This document shows positions 6,127 through 9,671 of a stretch of 9,671 nt of DNA, piece after piece. The stretch's first letter is position 1, and every line of letters starts with the position of its first letter. The notes beneath the pieces are model-generated. The model was not told the DNA's origin. It searched no databases and saw only the letters and a list, made by a program, of their open reading frames with translations. The stretch comes from Bacillota bacterium. GTDB lineage: Bacteria > Bacillota > UBA4882 > UBA8346. Position numbers and translations under genes: made by a program. Location: the NCBI GenBank assembly GCA_003501335.1, contig DNPQ01000015.1:1-9671 (forward strand), in the 5' to 3' direction.

Positions 6127-7302
6127 GTGTTAAAACATGAAGCAATCAATGGAATCAAAAATATTTTTGCAAAGACTTTTGGAGAAAGCGGAAATATCAT
6201 TGTCAGTCGCGCCCCTGGACGAGTGAATTTAATCGGGGAGCATACCGACTATAATGACGGATTTGTTTTCCCAATGGCCCTTGATTTTCAGATCTTAGTC
6301 GCAGCTCGAAAAAACGATTCAGAGACGGTCCGGATTTATTCGTCCGATTTTGATCAAACAGTGGAGTTTTCACTGAAACAGCCGATTCAGTATGATCAGG
6401 AAAAGCGTTGGAGTAATTACCTGCGTGGAGTATTGGTTATGCTTCAGGAAAAAGGTGTAAAGCTTTGCGGGATGGATATTGCCTTTCAGGGTAATATTCC
6501 CCAGGGTTCGGGCCTTAGTTCGTCGGCGGCTTTGGAAGTGGCAACGGTAGTGATGGCTCAGAAGTTGCTGGGATTTAAAATTGAAAAGCCTGAATTGGTC
6601 AAACTTTGTCAGCGGGCTGAAAATAAGTTTGTGGGCATGAATTGCGGTATTATGGATCAGTTTATTTCGATGATGGGCGAGCAGGGTCACGCTTTATTTC
6701 TAGATTGCCGCTCTTTGGATTATAAGTTGGTCCCCTTGGAACTCGGTGATTGCCGGATCATCATCTGTCAAAGTGGAGTCAAACATACATTGGTAGACTC
6801 AGAGTATAATAAGCGGCGTCAAGAATGCGAACAAGGGTTGGCGATTTTAGCCAGGCATTTTCCGGCCATTAAGGCCTTGCGTGATGCGAAAATGGAACAA
6901 TTGGAAGCATTAAAATCAGAATTTAATCCGGTGGTATACCGCCGTTGCAAACATGTGATCACGGAGGACGACCGGGTGCTTGCCAGTATGAATGCTTTAA
7001 GCCGGGGTGATTTAAAAAGTTTCGGTCAGTTCATGAATGCTTCTCATGATTCATTACGGGATGATTATGAGGTGAGTTGTCCGGAGATTGATTTATTGGT
7101 TCGATTAGCCCGCGAGGTTCGCGGAGTCTTGGGTTCGAGAATAACCGGCGGCGGTTTTGGTGGTTGCACTGTATCTTTGATTGAAGCCAAAGCCGAGGCT
7201 GAATTTAGTGAACATATTCGTAAGAATTATCAAACAACGACTGGCATTATTCCACAAATTTATATCAGCACGGCCGCAAGCGGGGCTGCAATTATTGCAT
7301 AA
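6127..7302 (+). CDS. galK: Galactokinase
   Basis: Catalyses ATP-dependent phosphorylation of alpha-D-galactose to galactose 1-phosphate, the first Leloir step, in the cytoplasm. The 391-residue product is full length and a GHMP kinase. It has the galactokinase signature GRVNLIGEHTDYNDG (31-45, with R32, E38, H39 and D41), the ATP-binding glycine/serine loop GSGLSSSAAL (127-136), the probable catalytic aspartate D177 in GIMDQF, and the C-terminal GGGFGG motif (341-346). The start is GTG 6127 with AAGGAG (6112-6117) 9 bases upstream. It follows the DeoR-type regulator by 41 bases and precedes galE by 15 bases, so co-transcription is very likely. No key residue is missing. Confidence 0.97.
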   Translation: MLKHEAINGIKNIFAKTFGESGNIIVSRAPGRVNLIGEHTDYNDGFVFPMALDFQILVAARKNDSETVRIYSSDFDQTVEFSLKQPIQYDQEKRWSNYLRGVLVMLQEKGVKLCGMDIAFQGNIPQGSGLSSSAALEVATVVMAQKLLGFKIEKPELVKLCQRAENKFVGMNCGIMDQFISMMGEQGHALFLDCRSLDYKLVPLELGDCRIIICQSGVKHTLVDSEYNKRRQECEQGLAILARHFPAIKALRDAKMEQLEALKSEFNPVVYRRCKHVITEDDRVLASMNALSRGDLKSFGQFMNASHDSLRDDYEVSCPEIDLLVRLAREVRGVLGSRITGGGFGGCTVSLIEAKAEAEFSEHIRKNYQTTTGIIPQIYISTAASGAAIIA

Positions 7303-7317
7303 AGGTGGTAATGAGAT

Positions 7318-8304
7318 ATGAAAGTTTTAGTAGCTGGGGGAGCCGGTTATATCGGTAGTCATGTGACTTTGGAACTTTCCCGTCGTGGTCACCAGCCGGT
7401 GGTTTTGGATAACTTGGTAAAGGGGCATCCTGAAGCAGTTCTGGCTGGTAAATTCATCCAAGGGGATGTTGGTGACAAGGCCCTTGTCCAAAAGATTATC
7501 CACGAGGAAAAAATCGAGGCCGCAGTGCACTTATGTGCCTACAGTCTGGTAGGGGAATCAGTTGGTGAGCCCGCCAAGTATTTTCATAATAATATTGGCA
7601 ACGGCTTATTATTTTTGGATGCCCTGCGAGAGAACGGTGTCAAAAAGTTTGTATTTTCATCTTCGGCCGCAGTTTTCGGCGAGCCCGAGCAGATTCCCAT
7701 TCCGGAAGATCATCCGAAAAATCCAACCAATCCGTACGGGTTTTCCAAATTGACTTTTGAAGGAATTTTAAAGGCTTACGATCAGGCTTATGGCCTGAAG
7801 TATATCTCTTTACGCTATTTTAACGCCGCCGGCGCGGATCCGGAAGCTCCCATCGGTGAAGATCATCAGCCAGAGTCCCATTTAATTCCAATTGTCCTCC
7901 AGGCGGCACTTGGAATACGGTCTCATATTGAAATTTTTGGCACCGACTATCCAACGCCCGATGGAACTTGTGTAAGAGATTATATCCATGTCAATGATTT
8001 GGCTCAAGCCCATATTTTGGCATTAGAGGCTTTGGATAAAGGAGCTTCTTCAACCATTTACAATCTTGGCAATGGTCAAGGCTATTCAAACCGGCAAGTC
8101 ATTGAAACCGCAAAAGCGGTCACCGGTCAGCCGATTACGGTTAAAGAAGGGCCCCGTCGAGCCGGAGATCCGGCTGAACTGGTTGCATCTTCCAAACGGA
8201 TTCGCGAAGATTTGGGCTGGCAGCCTCAATATGCCCAATTGGAGAAGATTATTGAAACCGCTTGGCGTTGGCATAAGGGTCATCCGAAGGGGTATAGTCG
8301 ATAA
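7318..8304 (+). CDS. galE: UDP-glucose 4-epimerase
   Basis: NAD-dependent cytoplasmic enzyme that interconverts UDP-galactose and UDP-glucose, closing the Leloir cycle and supplying UDP-galactose for glycans. The 328-residue product has the Rossmann loop GGAGYIG (7-13), the SSSAAVFG segment (114-121) with S116 in the place of the catalytic serine, Y140-x3-K144 in NPYGFSK, and RYFNAAGAD (166-174), all typical of extended SDR epimerases. HLCAYSLVGESV (71-82) is the usual substrate-side motif. In SSSAAVFG the common SSSATVYG reads A for T and F for Y, a mild variation. ATG 7318 has AGGTGG (7303-7308) 9 bases upstream. It is the last gene of the operon, followed by a strong terminator. Confidence 0.96.
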   Translation: MKVLVAGGAGYIGSHVTLELSRRGHQPVVLDNLVKGHPEAVLAGKFIQGDVGDKALVQKIIHEEKIEAAVHLCAYSLVGESVGEPAKYFHNNIGNGLLFLDALRENGVKKFVFSSSAAVFGEPEQIPIPEDHPKNPTNPYGFSKLTFEGILKAYDQAYGLKYISLRYFNAAGADPEAPIGEDHQPESHLIPIVLQAALGIRSHIEIFGTDYPTPDGTCVRDYIHVNDLAQAHILALEALDKGASSTIYNLGNGQGYSNRQVIETAKAVTGQPITVKEGPRRAGDPAELVASSKRIREDLGWQPQYAQLEKIIETAWRWHKGHPKGYSR

Positions 8305-8322
8305 TTAAAATCGGGAAAGAGT

Positions 8323-8365
8323 AAACAGGAGTCAGAATTTAAAATCGTTCTGTCTCCTGTTTTTT
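8323..8365 (+). terminator. Strong intrinsic terminator of the gal operon
   Basis: The arms 8323-8337 and 8348-8362 pair over 15 bases with a single T-T mismatch (AAACAGGAG...CTCCTGTTT at the base), enclosing a 10-base loop. A T run (8360-8365, then ATTTT) overlaps the 3' arm. It lies 18 bases after the galE stop codon. The minus-strand genes end beside it, so it may also stop their transcription, although the opposite tail is less T-rich. Confidence 0.92.
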
Positions 8366-8474
8366 ATTTTACATCAAATTCCAAAGCTGACAGCATCATA
8401 AATACCTTTGTTGGACTATTTGCAAGGGCTAACCCATGTTTTTCCTTTTGTGCTCTGCGTATTAAAGCCTCCAT
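8364..8474 (-). CDS. Possible 36-residue protein downstream of the coiled-coil gene
   Basis: A short frame beginning at ATG 8474, 14 bases after the stop of the 8489-8758 gene on the same strand. The product MEALIRRAQKEKHGLALANS, then PTKVFMMLSALEFDVK, is amphipathic and could form one or two helices. AAAGGA lies about 11 bases and GGAG 3 bases before the start, so translation coupled to the upstream gene is conceivable. The stop codon abuts the gal-operon terminator. I recognise no family, and the frame is short enough to arise by chance. Confidence 0.3.
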   Translation of the reverse strand: MEALIRRAQKEKHGLALANSPTKVFMMLSALEFDVK

Positions 8475-8488
8475 CGGCTCCGGTTCCT

Positions 8489-8758
8489 TTAATTTTTAGT
8501 AATTGTTTTCATAATGTTTCGGATATCATTGGATAAACCCTTTGCCAATTCAACAAATTGTTCCAAAGACCCGCTATTTTCTTGCTTACTGCTAGTATTC
8601 ATAAACGGTCGGTTGCTGGTGGCAAAAAAGCTAATCAACTCCCGAACCAAGTCGTTACGGTTTTTTAGTTTTTCATTTTCAGCTTCTAATTCTTCGATTC
8701 GCATTTGGAGTTTTTGATGTTCTTCAACCGAAACCCAACGCCGATTATAACGATCCAT
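8489..8758 (-). CDS. Small coiled-coil protein of unknown function
   Basis: An 89-residue hydrophilic protein with no family that I recognise. ATG 8758 is preceded by AGGTGA (8770-8765 on the plus strand numbering) at 6 bases, a good ribosome binding site. Residues about 12-43 (EEHQKLQMRIEELEAENEKL and onward) form a heptad pattern typical of a short coiled coil, so the protein probably dimerises or binds a partner. The middle (about 44-65) is serine- and asparagine-rich and looks flexible; the end (SLEQFVELAKGLSNDIRNIM) predicts another helix. There are no membrane segments, signal peptide or metal-binding cysteines. It is convergent with the gal operon and separated from it by the shared terminator. 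It could be a small adaptor or sporulation-type accessory protein, but nothing in the sequence fixes this. Confidence 0.6.
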   Translation of the reverse strand: MDRYNRRWVSVEEHQKLQMRIEELEAENEKLKNRNDLVRELISFFATSNRPFMNTSSKQENSGSLEQFVELAKGLSNDIRNIMKTITKN

Positions 8759-8802
8759 CTTTTATCACCTACGATCTACTTAGAAAATACTTTGAATCCA
8801 AA

Positions 8803-8830
8803 ATTCTAAGTCAAACAGCCACTCCGACAA
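8803..8830 (-). promoter_or_regulatory. Candidate promoter for the small coiled-coil gene
   Basis: Read on the minus strand, TTGTCG (8830-8825) and TAGAAT (8808-8803) are 16 bases apart, giving 4 of 6 and 5 of 6 consensus matches. Transcription would start near 8797, about 40 bases before the ATG. The -10 lies in one arm of a hairpin, ACTTAGAA (8778-8785) with TTCTAAGT (8804-8811). Confidence 0.4.
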
Positions 8831-8844
8831 GTTTTCTTCCTTTT

Positions 8845-9067
8845 AACTGTCCACCTGCCGGGATGGATGGCTATCTGGAAATACTTTTAGCCCGGATTGG
8901 TTACCTTGGCTAACCAAGGTAAAACATACACTCCGGCAGAGATTTTTCTGTGCACGGATGCCTGCATCTGTATAACTCGTTGCCTTCGGTTAGGCATCAG
9001 TTAGATATTCAGCTGCCATAGCCGCGTGAAGCCGGGGTGGAGATACCTTCAATCCTTTAAAACAGTT
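8845..9067. ncRNA. Candidate structured non-coding RNA, unidentified, strand unknown
   Basis: No coding frame is convincing here, yet the segment is GC-richer than neighbouring spacers and dense in perfect helices. They include CTGCCGG/CCGGCAG (8855-8861 with 8933-8939), a 9-base stem TTACCTTGG/CCAAGGTAA with a CTAA loop (8901-8922), ACGGATG/CATCTGT with one G-T pair (8954-8971), and TAACT/AGTTA (8973-8977, 8999-9003) enclosing TGCCT/AGGCA (8981-8996). AACTGT (8845-8850) pairs with ACAGTT (9062-9067), and CCACC (8851-8855) with GGTGG (9036-9040), which could close the whole element. I compared it from memory with TPP, SAM, FMN, cobalamin, lysine, glycine, c-di-GMP, c-di-AMP and T-box consensus motifs, and with 6S, RNase P and tmRNA cores, and found no match. 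Confidence 0.35.
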
Positions 9068-9126
9068 TGGTGATTGGTAAAGGTTTAGAAAATTGATTCA
9101 ATAATCATCTATGATCATTACTAGCA

Positions 9127-9222
9127 TATAAAAAAAGGGGCTTTTTTGCTATGGGCAAAGCGCATAGAACGCTTTTTGCATAGATGCGTTCATGCCTTTT
9201 GGGGCAAATCCCTTTTTGTGTA
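9127..9222. repeat. Long imperfect hairpin element
   Basis: A single stem-loop spans about 96 bases. The outer arm AAAAAGGGG (9132-9140) pairs with TCCCTTTTT (9209-9217), and TTTGC (9145-9149) with GCAAA (9204-9208). The inner arm AAAG-GCAT-GAACGC (9157-9172, with single-base bulges at 9161 and 9166) pairs with GCGTTC-ATGC-CTTT (9186-9199). The loop is 13 bases. Beyond one mismatch, TATA (9127-9130) also pairs with TGTA (9219-9222). GCATAGA is repeated directly at 9162 and 9178. It could be a palindromic repeat of REP or MITE type, a small RNA, or a terminator-like structure, since T5 ends the 3' arm. No transposase accompanies it. Confidence 0.7.
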
Positions 9223-9321
9223 ACCAACCTTGGATAAAGTCTAATTTTAATAATACCGATATAAGAATATGGCTTAAGTAGAATCAAAAGAATTGACAAC
9301 AATCTATGATAAGGCGGCATT

Positions 9322-9671
9322 ATGAAAAAACAATTACTCAAAACGAAGCTTCTTTTAATCGGTGGAAGTCTGACGCACATCTGTCTCATCAATAAACTTT
9401 CCAAATGGGAATTAGAACGCCTGAAGATTATCTTAATCACCCCTTTTCCTTTTTATTATTACTTGGAGATGGCGGCTGGTTATTTAGAAGGTGTTTTTAC
9501 AGAAGAAAAAGTGGCAATTGATTTAGCGAAAGTATGTCAGCGTAAAGGAGTTCATTTTATAGCGGCTCAATCGATTCGGATTGATGCGAAAGGTAGAGGA
9601 GTCACTCTGGATGATGGCCGGAGAATCGAATTTGACATTCTTTCATTGAATCTGGAACCTTTTGGATGCTA
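9322..9671 (+). CDS. NDH-2/SelD-associated type FAD-dependent oxidoreductase, 5' part
   Basis: The first 116 codons of a flavoprotein whose gene continues past the window end. It resembles the N-terminal FAD-binding region of type II NADH dehydrogenase-like enzymes, in particular the branch found next to or fused with selenide, water dikinase (SelD). The matching landmarks are KLLLIGGSLTHICLINKL (9-26), ILITPFPFYYYLEMAAGYLEG (37-57), EEKVAIDL (61-68), KGVHFI (75-80), VTLDDGRRIEFDILSLN (94-110). The first motif normally reads GGGHAH; here GGSLTH breaks the usual glycine pattern, so cofactor binding may be altered. ATG 9322 has AAGGCGG (9311-9317) 4 bases upstream, a rather close spacing. The electron acceptor and the C-terminal domain cannot be judged from this fragment. 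Confidence 0.78.
   Translation, partial: MKKQLLKTKLLLIGGSLTHICLINKLSKWELERLKIILITPFPFYYYLEMAAGYLEGVFTEEKVAIDLAKVCQRKGVHFIAAQSIRIDAKGRGVTLDDGRRIEFDILSLNLEPFGC

Larger units (their letters stand above)
8759..9321. other. Gene-poor spacer of about 560 bases
   Basis: I see no convincing coding frame in this stretch. From left to right it holds the promoter and leader of the minus-strand coiled-coil gene (to about 8830), a hairpin-dense segment (8845-9067), an AT-rich linker, the long hairpin (9127-9222), and an AT-rich leader before the oxidoreductase gene. That leader contains a consensus TTGACA (9293-9298) but no properly spaced -10. Confidence 0.8.

Noticed and set aside
8959..8996. Possible tRNA
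   Set aside because: There are hairpins but no GGTTCRA-type T-loop, no acceptor stem of 7 pairs and no CCA context.
9005..9061. Resemblance to SAM or TPP riboswitch ends (GTGAAGCCGGGG, GGAGATACC) or to a 5S rRNA fragment (GCCATAGC)
   Set aside because: Only short strings match; the rest of each consensus is missing in the expected order.
9293..9310. TTGACA followed by TATGAT as a promoter for the oxidoreductase gene
   Set aside because: Only 6 bases separate the two hexamers, so they cannot act as one promoter.
9105..9440. Minus-strand frame of 111 codons
   Set aside because: It runs through the long hairpin and into the start of the oxidoreductase gene. The hairpin explains the sequence better.

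Overview
The window reads as chromosomal DNA of moderate GC content from a bacterium with low-GC Gram-positive (Firmicutes-type) expression signals: strong AGGAGG-like ribosome binding sites, GTG and TTG starts, and U-tailed intrinsic terminators. The first gene, however, encodes a beta-barrel outer-membrane-type protein with a signal peptide, and the third main gene encodes an exported PKD-repeat protein. A diderm (outer-membrane-bearing) Firmicute such as the Hydrogenispora/Limnochordia type would fit both facts. That placement is an inference and was not tested by any search.

Layout. 124-1251 (+): PorV/TraF/UPF0164-like outer-membrane protein. 1384-2697 (+): membrane protein fusing a DedA/VTT-type domain to a PAP2 lipid phosphatase. 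2775-2936 (-): doubtful small ORF. 3143-5113 (+): secreted PKD-repeat protein with a perfect 12-bp inverted repeat just behind its start. 5114-5323: a terminator, further inverted repeats and a consensus-like promoter. 5324-8304 (+): DeoR-family regulator, galactokinase and UDP-glucose 4-epimerase in one tight operon closed by a strong intrinsic terminator. 8364-8758 (-): a small coiled-coil protein and a possible 36-codon ORF behind it, convergent with the gal operon. 8759-9321: about 560 bases without a convincing gene, holding a GC-richer, hairpin-dense segment (about 8845-9067) and a 96-nt long imperfect hairpin (9127-9222). 9322-end (+): 5' part of an FAD/NAD(P)-dependent oxidoreductase of the NDH-2/SelD-associated kind.

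Functionally, the gal operon supplies two of the three Leloir enzymes (GalK and GalE). GalT is absent, and the terminator after galE shows it is not simply the next gene. The DedA-PAP2 fusion could join undecaprenyl-phosphate flipping to undecaprenyl-pyrophosphate dephosphorylation. The least explained parts are the non-coding ones: the 8845-9067 structured segment, the 9127-9222 hairpin, the perfect stem-loop at 3207-3234, and the competing inverted repeats at 5130-5226. No CRISPR array, tRNA, rRNA, integrase or transposase was seen.
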